From Streptomyces endocoffeicus (lineage in GTDB: Bacteria > Actinomycetota > Actinomycetes > Streptomycetales > Streptomycetaceae), in NCBI RefSeq assembly GCF_016741935.1, contig NZ_JAERRG010000001.1, positions 1 to 64,000 on the forward strand: a stretch of DNA of 64,000 nt, in the 5' to 3' direction. The translations under genes were made by a program, and so were the position numbers. This document shows, one piece after another, positions 51,820 through 60,369 of the stretch. Position 1 is the stretch's first letter. Each line of letters starts with the position of its first letter. A model generated the notes under the pieces. The model worked only from the letters and a program-made list of their open reading frames with translations. It made no database searches and had not been told where the DNA came from.

Positions 51820-51871
51820 CATGAGAGTCCACTTGCATAACGAAACTCGACTCCCTAATCTCATGAGAGTC
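51820..51871. promoter_or_regulatory. Repeated TetR-type operator candidates
   Basis: CATGAGAGTC occurs at 51820-51829 and 51862-51871, 42 bp apart (four helical turns) on the same strand. The second lies within CTCATGAG, a small palindrome. They sit in the divergent promoter region of the TetR and cupin genes. Confidence 0.6.
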
Positions 51872-51892
51872 AGCTCTCACGAAGGAGGAGCA

Positions 51893-52351
51893 ATGAGCAC
51901 CGTCTCCGTGGTCGGCCCGAACGACGGCGAGACCATCCAGCTCGGCCCGACGCAGATGCGCATCCTCGAGGACGGCAGCACCACCGGGCACCGCCTCGGC
52001 ATCGGAGAGATCACCATCGCCCCGCACACCCAGGGCCCGCCGCAGCACCGGCACGCCCAACACGACGAGGGCTTCTACGTCGTCTCCGGCACCGTCCACT
52101 TCACCATCGGGGAGACCACCCACGCGGCGCCCGCCGGCACCCTCGCGATGATCCCTCCCGGCGCCCCACACACCTTCGCCAACCTCGGCGACGAGCCGGC
52201 GATGATGCTCAACACCTTCACGCCGGACCTGTATGTGCAGTACTTCCGTGACCTGCGGAACATGATCGCGAGCGGCCGGGAACTGACCCCGGAGTCGACG
52301 GTAGCGATCATGGGCCGCTACGCCACCGTCCCCGCAGTCGACTACGCGTGA
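51893..52351 (+). CDS. Single-domain cupin protein
   Basis: A 152-residue cupin. Motif 1 is P-P-Q-H-R-H-A-Q-H-D-E-G-F-Y-V-V-S-G, with two His and a Glu as metal ligands. Motif 2 is P-P-G-A-P-H-T-F-A-N. The ATG at 51893 follows GAAGGAGGAG, a strong site. Small cupins of this type include quercetinase-like dioxygenases, isomerases and binding proteins. It forms an operon with the hydrolase 48 bases downstream. Confidence 0.87.
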   Translation: MSTVSVVGPNDGETIQLGPTQMRILEDGSTTGHRLGIGEITIAPHTQGPPQHRHAQHDEGFYVVSGTVHFTIGETTHAAPAGTLAMIPPGAPHTFANLGDEPAMMLNTFTPDLYVQYFRDLRNMIASGRELTPESTVAIMGRYATVPAVDYA

Positions 52352-52398
52352 CGGCGCCCCGACTTCCCCTGAAACCGACCCGCTCGAGGAGCACGGAA

Positions 52399-53208
52399 AT
52401 GACCCGCAGCACCCACACCCTCACGCTCGACCAGGGCACCCTCGATGTCACCGTCGACCTCCACGGCGAGCGGGGACGCCCCTTCCTGCTCCTGCACGGA
52501 GGCGGCGGCCCGCAGACCGTCACCCCGTTCGCCGGCCTCCTCGCCGAACAGCGGTCGGCCAGGGTGTTCACCCCCATCCACCCCGGCTTCGACGTCACCT
52601 TTCGCCCCGAATGGCTGACCGACATCACGACCCTGGCCCAGGTATACGCCCACCTGCTCGACGCGCTCGACCTGCGGGACGTCGCCGTCGTCGGGAACTC
52701 GATCGGCGGCTGGATCGCCGCCGAACTGGCGGCCCTGGGCAGCGACCGGATCAGCAGCGTCACCCTCGTCAACGCCGTCGGCATCCCCGGCCCCGGCCAC
52801 CCGATAGCCGACACCTTCTCCCTGACCCCCGCCGAACTGTCCCGCCTTTCCTTCCACGACCCCTCGAAGTTCCGCTTCGACCCCAGCGCACTGACCGAGA
52901 CGCAGCGCGCGATCACGGCCGCCAACCGCGCTACCCTGCAGGTCTATTCGGGCCCGCACAACATGGCCGACCCCACCCTGCCCGAGCGTCTCGCCAAGAT
53001 CACCCATCCGACCCTGGTCGCGTGGGGCGCGAGCGACCAGGTCGTGGACGTCGGCTACGGACGCGCATACGCACAGGCCATCCCGGACGCTAAGTTCCGT
53101 CTGCTGGAGGGCACCGGCCATATGCCGCAGAGCGAAACGCCCGAACAACTCCTGCCGATCCTCTGGGACTTCGCCGACACCCGTGTCATCCACCGGCCAC
53201 GGCTCTGA
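52399..53208 (+). CDS. Alpha/beta hydrolase
   Basis: A 269-residue alpha/beta hydrolase with L-L-L-H-G-G-G-G-P at the oxyanion site. The nucleophile Ser is in V-G-N-S-I-G-G-W, the acid in W-G-A-S-D-Q-V-V, and the His in G-T-G-H-M-P-Q-S. The ATG at 52399 follows GAGGAG. G-N-S-I-G-G resembles meta-cleavage-product hydrolases and related C-C or ester hydrolases. It is co-transcribed with the cupin under TetR control. Confidence 0.88.
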   Translation: MTRSTHTLTLDQGTLDVTVDLHGERGRPFLLLHGGGGPQTVTPFAGLLAEQRSARVFTPIHPGFDVTFRPEWLTDITTLAQVYAHLLDALDLRDVAVVGNSIGGWIAAELAALGSDRISSVTLVNAVGIPGPGHPIADTFSLTPAELSRLSFHDPSKFRFDPSALTETQRAITAANRATLQVYSGPHNMADPTLPERLAKITHPTLVAWGASDQVVDVGYGRAYAQAIPDAKFRLLEGTGHMPQSETPEQLLPILWDFADTRVIHRPRL

Positions 53209-53229
53209 CCCCCAAAGGGCGAGCCCGCT

Positions 53230-53530
53230 GCCTCAGCCCGGTCGCATCAGACCCACGTTGATCCTGGCCGTCCGCTGCGTGAGCGTGCCCGCGTCGTTGG
53301 CGGCGCCTTCGGCCAGGGCCATGGCCAGCACGATCACGCCGATCAGGACCAGCCGGGGATCTTGCCAGACCTTCCCTGTCCGCACGGCCGACCCCTCGGG
53401 CACCGGGGTGGGCGAACGCCGCAACCGAACACGGACATGCTGAGGACGACGAGAAGCATGCCGATACCGACCATTGCTCTGGTGCCGAACTTGCTCACGA
53501 GGGGACCGGAGGACAGGACTCCCGCCATGG
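53230..53530 (-). pseudogene. MFS transporter fragment
   Basis: Two minus-strand frames give S-G-P-L-V-S-K-F-G-T-R-A-M-V-G-I-G-M-L-L (53343-53528), then K-V-W-Q-D-P-R-L-V-L-I-G-V-I-V-L-A-M-A-L-A-E-G-A-A-N-D (53233-53424). These are two consecutive pieces around the central loop of a 12-helix transporter. The rest is absent. Confidence 0.65.
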
Positions 53531-53797
53531 AGCCGGCTGAAAGCCTCCTCGGCGCCCCGCTGAGGACACAGCCGTCAGCTCATCTCCCCCGCCACCACCA
53601 GGTGCGCATTGTGTGTATTACTTCTGGCCAGGACCGCTCACATTGCGTATGTGCTGCGATCGCGTGACTGCTTAGTGTCTCCAGAAGCCGCCACGGTGAG
53701 GGCAGCTTATTTCAGCTCCTCAGAATCACCGGATGCGGGTCTGGTGAACGTATATCGAGCACACCGGGCTATGAGGCCTGATCCCTATGGAGGCGAT

Positions 53798-55384
53798 ATG
53801 ACGGGGACCGCGGAAACGTACGACTACATTGTTGTGGGGGCCGGCTCGGCGGGCTGTGCGCTTGCTGCCAGGCTCTCCGAAGATCCGGACGTAACAGTGG
53901 CTCTGATCGAAGCCGGGCCACCCGCCACCGGGCGTCTGTTTGAGATTCCCGCGCTGTTCTCGCAGCAGCTCAAGACGGTGTACGACTGGGACTTTGCCAC
54001 GGAGCCCGAGGCGCAGCTGGGCGGACGCAGGATCTACCTGCCGCGTGGGCGGGCGATCGGCGGGACCAGCTCGATGAACACCATGCTCTACGTCCGCGGC
54101 CACCGCTACGACTACGACACATGGGAGCGGATGGGGAACCCCGGCTGGGGCTACGACGACGTCCTGCCGTTCTTCAAGAAGTCCGAGGACAACCAGCGCG
54201 GAGCCAACGACTTCCACGGCACCGGGGGCCCGCTGACCGTCAGCGACCCGGTCTCCGTCCATCCGCTGCTGACGGCCTGGGTGGAGGCGGCCCAGGACGC
54301 CGGCCACAAGTCCAACCCCGACTTCAACGGAACCGAGCAGGACGGTGTCGGCTACCACCAGGTCACCCAGCGCAACGCGCTGCGATGCAGCAGTGCGGTG
54401 GCGTTCCTCGAGCCGGCGGCAGACCGCCCGAACCTCACCATCCTCCCTTCGACGACCGCCCTCCGCCTCAGCTTCGACGGCACCCGCGCCCAGGGGCTGG
54501 AGGTCGACCACCTGGGCACCGTTCGACTGATCCGGATCAACCGTGAGGTCGTGCTGTCCCTGGGCGCCTACAACTCCCCCCACCTGCTGCTGCAGTCCGG
54601 CGTCGGCCCCGCGGACGAGCTCACCCAAGGGGGCATCACACCTCTGCATGACCTGCCGGACGTGGGACGGAACATGCAGGACCACGCCGGGTGCTTCATC
54701 AGCTTCTTCAGCCACACTGAGCCCCTTCTCGGCCCGGACACCTCACGCGAGGAGCGGCGGCTGCGTGAGCGGGGTGACGGACCTATGGCCTGGAACGAGG
54801 TCGGCGGTTTCTTCAGTACCGGCGACGACCTGCCGGCTCCCGACATTCAGGTCCACGCCGCGCTGGGCATCGTCCGTGACGAAGGGCTCGCCGCTCCTCT
54901 TGAGCCGGGTATGTCCTTCGGGCCGTACGTCGCGCGTCCGAGCAGCCGCGGTTCCGTGCGGCTGCGGCACTCACACCCCTACGCCAAGCCGCGCATCGTG
55001 CACAACTATCTCGGTGACGAGGACGACCGCAGGCGGCTGCGGGAAGGCCTGCGCATCTGCATGCGCATCGCCCGCGAGTCGCGGCTCACCGAGGTCCTGG
55101 AGTCCGGCCTCCGCGGGGCCGCGGACGCGGGACTGGCTCCCGTATCGGACCGTGACCAGGACATCGACGACTTCATCCACACCCAGTCGTTCTCGTTCTA
55201 CCACCCGTCAGGTACGTGCATGATGGGCAAGGTCGTCGATTCCGAACTCCGCGTGCACGGGCTGGACAACGTCCGTGTGGCAGACACATCGATCATGCCG
55301 TCCCTGGTGACCGGAAACACCAATGCGCCGGCCATCATGATCGGGGAGCGGGCGGCCTCGTTCATGCGATCCGCGGGGCAGTGA
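53798..55384 (+). CDS. GMC oxidoreductase (choline dehydrogenase-like)
   Basis: A 528-residue FAD-dependent GMC-family alcohol oxidoreductase. FAD motifs are Y-I-V-V-G-A-G-S-A-G-C and P-R-G-R-A-I-G-G-T-S-S-M-N. The catalytic His is in Y-H-P-S-G-T-C-M-M-G and the Asn in T-G-N-T-N-A-P-A-I. The ATG at 53798 follows GGAGG with a 4-base gap; the open frame extends upstream without a better site. It oxidises an alcohol to an aldehyde. No partner dehydrogenase or transporter is adjacent, so the substrate is open. Confidence 0.9.
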   Translation: MTGTAETYDYIVVGAGSAGCALAARLSEDPDVTVALIEAGPPATGRLFEIPALFSQQLKTVYDWDFATEPEAQLGGRRIYLPRGRAIGGTSSMNTMLYVRGHRYDYDTWERMGNPGWGYDDVLPFFKKSEDNQRGANDFHGTGGPLTVSDPVSVHPLLTAWVEAAQDAGHKSNPDFNGTEQDGVGYHQVTQRNALRCSSAVAFLEPAADRPNLTILPSTTALRLSFDGTRAQGLEVDHLGTVRLIRINREVVLSLGAYNSPHLLLQSGVGPADELTQGGITPLHDLPDVGRNMQDHAGCFISFFSHTEPLLGPDTSREERRLRERGDGPMAWNEVGGFFSTGDDLPAPDIQVHAALGIVRDEGLAAPLEPGMSFGPYVARPSSRGSVRLRHSHPYAKPRIVHNYLGDEDDRRRLREGLRICMRIARESRLTEVLESGLRGAADAGLAPVSDRDQDIDDFIHTQSFSFYHPSGTCMMGKVVDSELRVHGLDNVRVADTSIMPSLVTGNTNAPAIMIGERAASFMRSAGQ

Positions 55385-55586
55385 CGAATCCACCCGGCGA
55401 AGCCCGCCGGCAGGGAGCACATCGGTGGGCAGCGGGCGTCGCACCACAGCCTCTGAGCCTTGGCGCCGATGACGCCGACCTCTGCCGAGCACGTGGTCAG
55501 GAGGGGCGTATCTGGCGCCCGTCCAGACTGACAGGAGCCTCAGCGGGTCAGCAGGGGTGTTAGCGCCACATCGCACAACGCACCGC

Positions 55587-55615
55587 GGGGCCGTGCCCGG
55601 TTCGGGCACGGCCCC
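55587..55615. terminator. Terminator between convergent genes
   Basis: GGGGCCGTGCCCG (55587-55599) and CGGGCACGGCCCC (55603-55615) form a perfect 13-bp stem with a GTT loop. It lies between the GMC oxidoreductase and the HAD gene and could serve both. The rest of 55385-55685 holds no gene. Confidence 0.8.
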
Positions 55616-55685
55616 GTGTGCCGTCCGGGGGCTGGGGTCGTCAGCCGCAGTTCTCCGCGATGCGCGGCGCCACGCCTCCGGCGTT

Positions 55686-56303
55686 TTATCCGCTCGGGAG
55701 CCAGGTGTCGATGGCCTCGGTCAGTTCGTCGAGTCCGGTGAAGACGTGTCCGTTCATACCGGTGGCCCGTGCCGCCCGTACGTTCCCTTCGCGGTCATCG
55801 ACGAAGAGGAAGTCGGCGGGCGCGGCCCGCATGGAGACGACGCAGTGGTGGAACGTCGCTGGGTCTGGTTTCGCCGCATTGATCTTTCCGGAAAAGGCGA
55901 CGTGGTCAAGGTTCCTCAGCCAGGGTTGTGTGGCCAGGAAGGCGTCCGCGTGGTCTGAGGGGATGTTGGACAGCAGGGCGACTTCGGCGACGTCCCTCAG
56001 GGACTGCACGTAGGCGACCATGCGGTTGTCGACGCGTGACCAGCTGTCGATGTCGGCGAGCCGCAGCTCCTCGATCGTGTCGGCGTCGACGGGGAGTGAC
56101 AGCCACCGCAGCACGGCCGTCCAGTACTCGGCCGCGGACTGCCGCGCGGCGTCGTAGGGCGGGCGGCAGTCCCAATAGGCCTCGGCGAAGGCGTCCGCGG
56201 GTGCGTCGCACCGGGCGGCCATCTCCGCCAGGGCGCCCGGGCGTTGGTGGAGGGCGATGACCCCGAAGAGGTCGAACAGCACGATCCGTCGGTCGGTGGA
56301 CAT
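55686..56303 (-). CDS. HAD-family hydrolase (YihX-like)
   Basis: A 205-residue haloacid-dehalogenase-fold protein. Motif I is V-L-F-D-L-F-G-V-I, motif II L-L-S-N-I-P, motif III K in N-A-A-K-P-D-P, and motif IV F-V-D-D-R-E-G-N. The second Asp of motif I (D-x-D) is Phe. This is seen in part of the HAD family and is often linked to weak or altered phosphatase activity. It may act on sugar phosphates or 2-haloacids. It is alone on its strand apart from the LLM gene behind it. Confidence 0.85.
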   Translation of the reverse strand: MSTDRRIVLFDLFGVIALHQRPGALAEMAARCDAPADAFAEAYWDCRPPYDAARQSAAEYWTAVLRWLSLPVDADTIEELRLADIDSWSRVDNRMVAYVQSLRDVAEVALLSNIPSDHADAFLATQPWLRNLDHVAFSGKINAAKPDPATFHHCVVSMRAAPADFLFVDDREGNVRAARATGMNGHVFTGLDELTEAIDTWLPSG

Positions 56304-56335
56304 GGCGGTTCCTCCGGGGGTAAGGGGTTTTCGGC

Positions 56336-57328
56336 TCAGGGGCGGGGGGCCAGGACGCGGGCGAGTGAGTCGAGGGACGCCAGGGCGTCGGGGCCGGTGG
56401 GAGTGAGGACGACGCTGGTCGCGCCCGCTGTGTGGCGGGCCGTGATCGCTTCGCGTGCCTGGTCGGGGGTGCCGGCGATGCTCAGTTGGCGGACCCAGGC
56501 GGCGGGCATGGTCTGGGCGAATTGCCGGGCGTCGGCGCAGGCGGCGCGGTGTTCGCGCAGTCGCGCGGCGAACGGCAGGGGGTCGATATGGGCAGCCCAG
56601 GCCGGCTCGCCGACGGCGGTCAGTCCGTCGCGGACGCGGGCGAGAGCGGCGTCCTCGTCGTCATCGACGGCGGCGGCGTCGTAGGTGACGACTTCAGGGG
56701 CGCTCGCATCGGAGACGCTGCCCAGGTTCCGCAGTGAGGAGGCGATGTAGGCGGGGGCCGCGGGCTCGGCCAGGAGGAGCCCATCGGCCACCTCGCCCGC
56801 GGCTGCCTGCGATTTGGGACCGCGTACGCCGAGGACGATTGGGGGGACGATGTCGGGGGTCTCGGTGATGACGACGCCTTCGCAACGCACATAGCGGCCG
56901 CCTGCCGGGCCGGGCTCGCCGCGCATGAGCAGGCGCAGCGCGGTCGTGTACTCCTTGATCAGCGTCAGGGGGCTGGCGGGCCAGGCTCCTGCCTGGCGCA
57001 TCCAGTCGGGCATGCCGTGGCCGATACCGGCGATCAGGCGACCGGGGTAGAGCTGGGCGAGGGTGGCCAGCTCCATCGCGGCGAAGCACACGTTGCGGGC
57101 GCCGGCGGGCATGATGCCGATACCGACGGTGATGCTGGTGGTGCTGGCGAGGACGGGGCCGGCCTGCGCGAGTCCGCCGCGCCAGCCGAGGTCCTCCACC
57201 ACCCACACCTGGTCGAACCCCAGCTCCTCGGCTCGCCGGGCGTAGGGCAGCACGTCCCGGACGGGCAGATCGCGGGGAAGCATGACCCCGACACGGCCGC
57301 GAGCGGGGATGGTATCGGTCTCGGGCAT
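56336..57328 (-). CDS. LLM-class F420/flavin-dependent oxidoreductase
   Basis: A 330-residue TIM-barrel oxidoreductase of the luciferase-like group. R-A-E-E-L-G-F-D-Q-V-W-V-V-E-D is the typical N-terminal helix and strand. G-I-G-H-G-M-P-D-W-M-R-Q, L-G-V-R-G-P-K-S and the C-terminal I-A-G-T-P-D-Q-A-R-E-A-I follow. The ATG at 57328 has AAGGAG upstream. Glycine- and histidine-rich segment spacing is closer to F420-dependent members. Substrate unknown. It is divergent from the DeoR gene, with about 400 bases between. Confidence 0.85.
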   Translation of the reverse strand: MPETDTIPARGRVGVMLPRDLPVRDVLPYARRAEELGFDQVWVVEDLGWRGGLAQAGPVLASTTSITVGIGIMPAGARNVCFAAMELATLAQLYPGRLIAGIGHGMPDWMRQAGAWPASPLTLIKEYTTALRLLMRGEPGPAGGRYVRCEGVVITETPDIVPPIVLGVRGPKSQAAAGEVADGLLLAEPAAPAYIASSLRNLGSVSDASAPEVVTYDAAAVDDDEDAALARVRDGLTAVGEPAWAAHIDPLPFAARLREHRAACADARQFAQTMPAAWVRQLSIAGTPDQAREAITARHTAGATSVVLTPTGPDALASLDSLARVLAPRP

Positions 57329-57731
57329 CAAGAGCTCCTTCTGGTGGCGGTGGGTTCTCCCCCACCGGTCCGGCGGCCGGGCGGGGGCGAGCGTGGGGGC
57401 CACGCTGTGCGGCACAGTGTCAGGGGCCTGTCGCACAGGCGGTCAGTGGCTGCTCGGTGCCATCTCACGCGTGCGCTCGGATCCGGTGCGCAGGATTCGG
57501 GCGGCCGCAGCGGAGAACGCGGCCCGTATCCACGGGACGGAGAACAGGGATCCCGGGGCAGGCCGGGCAGGCCACCGCCATGCCGCACAGGACGAAGTGG
57601 ACGAAGTTCACCACACGGGCGGACCGAAGCGAGCGTTCCATGCCGATCACCATAACGAACGTACTTTGTGATTGGAAAGCCTATGAATGAACAGCTTGCT
57701 TGTTTGTTTCGGGGTGATGTTCAATCGCGGT
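57329..57731. other. Divergent gap between LLM and DeoR genes
   Basis: About 400 bases. The last 80 bases (about 57650-57731) are AT-richer than the flanks and probably hold the DeoR promoter. A 62-codon minus-strand frame (57465-57653) has no family match. Nothing else was seen. Confidence 0.5.
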
Positions 57732-58493
57732 ATGAGCAACGCAGACCGACACAGGCTGATCGCCCAGGCCGTCGGAGAGTCGGGCAGTGCCACGGTCCAG
57801 GAACTCGCCGCGCTGGCCGGCGCCTCGGAGATGACCATCCGGCGCGACCTCGACACACTGGCCGCCCACGGCGTCCTCGAACGCGTCCGCGGCGGGGCAC
57901 GCACCCTGCTGCTCAGGGGCGAGGAGCCGCCCTTCGCGCTGCGCGCCCACGAAGCCATCGACGCCAAGCGCCGGATCGCGGCCGAGGTGTCCTCGCTCAT
58001 CGCCGACGGCGAGACCGTCCTCCTCGACAGCGGCACCACTTGCCTGGAGGTCGCCCGTCTGCTGCGTGGCCGGCAGGTCACCGTGATGCCCCTGTCACTG
58101 CAGGCAATCCACGTACTCGGCGACGCCCCGGGGCCGACCACGCTGATGGTGCCGGGCGGACGGCCCCGCGCCGCCGAGGGGGCCCTGACCGGCCCCCTCA
58201 CGCTCGCCTCCCTGGCGGCGCTGCGCTTCGACACCGCGATCGTCGGCTGCTGCGGCCTGAGCGCGGCCGAGGGCCTGACCGCCTACGACCTCGACGACGC
58301 GGCGGTGAAGAAGGCCGGCATCGCCTCCGCCCGCCGCATCGTCGCCGCCGCCGCCGGCAGCAAACTCGGCCGCACCGCCCACGCCCACGTCGGCCCGTCC
58401 ACCCTCCTGGACACCCTCGTCACCGACACCACGGCACCTGCCGACGAGGTGACCGCGCTCGAAAGCGGCGGCACCGTCGTCAAATCCGCCTGA
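57732..58493 (+). CDS. DeoR/GlpR-family regulator
   Basis: A 253-residue DeoR-type repressor. The N-terminal helix-turn-helix has A-T-V-Q-E-L-A-A-L-A-G-A-S-E-M-T-I-R-R-D-L. The C-terminal sugar-phosphate sensor domain has L-L-D-S-G-T-T-C-L-E and G-C-C-G-L. The ATG at 57732 fits family starts, though an ATG at 57717 has a better G-rich site. Such proteins respond to phosphorylated sugars or polyols. No sugar operon is in the window. The adjacent GMC oxidoreductase gene, 275 bases downstream, could be a target. Confidence 0.88.
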   Translation: MSNADRHRLIAQAVGESGSATVQELAALAGASEMTIRRDLDTLAAHGVLERVRGGARTLLLRGEEPPFALRAHEAIDAKRRIAAEVSSLIADGETVLLDSGTTCLEVARLLRGRQVTVMPLSLQAIHVLGDAPGPTTLMVPGGRPRAAEGALTGPLTLASLAALRFDTAIVGCCGLSAAEGLTAYDLDDAAVKKAGIASARRIVAAAAGSKLGRTAHAHVGPSTLLDTLVTDTTAPADEVTALESGGTVVKSA

Positions 58494-58767
58494 CAAGTCC
58501 CTTGTGGCCGGCAATCCGTCAGAGTCAACCGACACCGTAGCGAGCTCTCTCGCACAGAATCGCGGTGCTCACAGTGCGCCATTCAATGACCGACCATTGC
58601 TCACTTCGTGCATGTCCTACGCGCAGGGGACTGCTTAGCCTCTTCAAGAACCACTCCGGCAGGACCTCTCCATGTCTCGGTCCCATCTCCAGAGAACTTT
58701 GCCGCAATGGACAGCATGACCCCCGTCCGCCGAATGAACGTAAAGGCACCGAAAGGAAGTCGGATTG

Positions 58768-60351
58768 ATGGATAGCCCGGTCTCGCAGAATTACACGCCC
58801 GCGGAACTGCGGCCGGATTCCCTGATCTCGGCCGGAACCGCGGATGAGATGAACACGGATGTCCTGATCATCGGCTCCGGCATGGGCGGCGCCACCCTGG
58901 CCTGGGCCCTCAAGGATTCCGGGCACCAAGTGCTGGTCGTCGAGCGCGGCACCTTCCTCCCCCGCGAGCCCGAGAACTCGCAGCCGACCGAGATGTACCT
59001 GAAGGGCCGGTACAAGAACGCCGGCCACTGGTACGACGGCAGCACGGGAAAGACGTTCGCACCGGGCGTGTACTACTGGGTCGGCGGAAACACCCGCTTC
59101 TACGGCGCCATGCTGCCCCGCTTCCGGCGCAGCGACTTTACCGAGGTGGAACACCACGAAGGCACCTCGCGGGCATGGCCGTTCACCTACGAGGACCTGG
59201 AGCCTTTCTACAGCACCATGGAGCAGCTGCTCCAGGTGCACGGGCAGACCGGTGAAGACCCGACCGAGCCGCCGCATTCGCAGACCTACCCCTACCCGGC
59301 GCTCAAGCACGAACCGGTAATCGAGCGGTTTGCTGGGGCTTTGTGCAGGCAGGGCCTGCACCCATACCACGCCCCGAACGCGCTGAATGTGCGCGGTCAG
59401 GACGACCGTGCCGCCGTGGCCACCGCGGATGGCTGCCCAGACGAGACCGGGATGAAGTCTGACGCGGAGAACAGGATTCTGCTGCCCGCGCTGAGTGACG
59501 GCGTGAAAATCATGACGGGAGCCGAGATCACCCGGTTGATCACCTCCCCGGACGGCCGCAAGGTTGTCGCGGCCGAGGCACGACATGCGGGCCGCACCGT
59601 CCGCATCAACGCCAAAAGCTTTGCCGTGGCCGGTGGCGCGGTCAATTCGGCGGCGCTGCTGCTGCGCTCGGCCGACGACGCGCATTCGCGGGGGCTCGGC
59701 AATTCGTCAGGGCTGCTGGGCCGCAATTACATGGTCCACAACAGCACGTTTTTCGTGGGCGTCAACCCGCTGCAGATCAACCCCACGAAATGGCAGAAGA
59801 CGCTCGGGCTGAACGATTTCTACGAGGCGGGCCCGGGGACGCCTTTCCCGCTCGGCAACCTGCAGATGCTGGGTAAGCTTCAGGCCCCGATGCTCAAGTC
59901 CGCCCGTCCGTGGGTACCGACGCGGGTTCTGAAGTTCATGTCGGACAGGAGCATCGACATCTACTTGACCACCGAGGATCTCCCGTCGCTGGAGAACCGG
60001 GTCCGGGTGGATGGTGACCGGATCCTCATCGACTGGAAGCCGAACAACCTCCAGCCGCACCGCACGCTCGTGAACCGGGTCACCAAAATGGTCCGTAAGG
60101 CGGGCTATCCGCTGATCTTCACCCAGCGCATGGGTATCGAGACGAACTCACACATGTGCGGCATCGCCGTCGCAGGCCACAATCCCGCGGAGAGCGTCCT
60201 CGATCCCTTTTGCCGCAGCCACGATATCGAGAACCTCTGGGTGACCGACTCCTCGTTCTTCCCATCGTCCGCCGCACTCAACCCAGCCCTGACGATCGGC
60301 GCCAACGCGCTGCGCGTCGCTCCGTCGATCGCACAAGCCACCGAGGGCTGA
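58768..60351 (+). CDS. GMC-family oxidoreductase, long-chain alcohol/sugar oxidase-like
   Basis: A 527-residue FAD-dependent oxidoreductase. The Rossmann motif is V-L-I-I-G-S-G-M-G-G. W-V-G-G-N-T-R-F-Y-G-A is the flavin contact region. The C-terminal catalytic pair lies in H-M-C-G-I and S-A-A-L-N-P-A-L-T. The layout resembles the group holding gluconate/2-keto dehydrogenases and fungal-type alcohol oxidases rather than BetA. The ATG at 58768 (or TTG 58765) is preceded by AAAGGAAG. It is convergent with the PucR gene. No cytochrome or small subunit is adjacent. Confidence 0.87.
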   Translation: MDSPVSQNYTPAELRPDSLISAGTADEMNTDVLIIGSGMGGATLAWALKDSGHQVLVVERGTFLPREPENSQPTEMYLKGRYKNAGHWYDGSTGKTFAPGVYYWVGGNTRFYGAMLPRFRRSDFTEVEHHEGTSRAWPFTYEDLEPFYSTMEQLLQVHGQTGEDPTEPPHSQTYPYPALKHEPVIERFAGALCRQGLHPYHAPNALNVRGQDDRAAVATADGCPDETGMKSDAENRILLPALSDGVKIMTGAEITRLITSPDGRKVVAAEARHAGRTVRINAKSFAVAGGAVNSAALLLRSADDAHSRGLGNSSGLLGRNYMVHNSTFFVGVNPLQINPTKWQKTLGLNDFYEAGPGTPFPLGNLQMLGKLQAPMLKSARPWVPTRVLKFMSDRSIDIYLTTEDLPSLENRVRVDGDRILIDWKPNNLQPHRTLVNRVTKMVRKAGYPLIFTQRMGIETNSHMCGIAVAGHNPAESVLDPFCRSHDIENLWVTDSSFFPSSAALNPALTIGANALRVAPSIAQATEG

Positions 60352-60369
60352 TCGGCCCCACGGTGTCGA

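Noticed and set aside
57465..57653. A 62-codon minus-strand frame upstream of DeoR
   Set aside because: No ribosome site or family match. It lies in a promoter region and includes a Cys/Arg-rich tail typical of chance.
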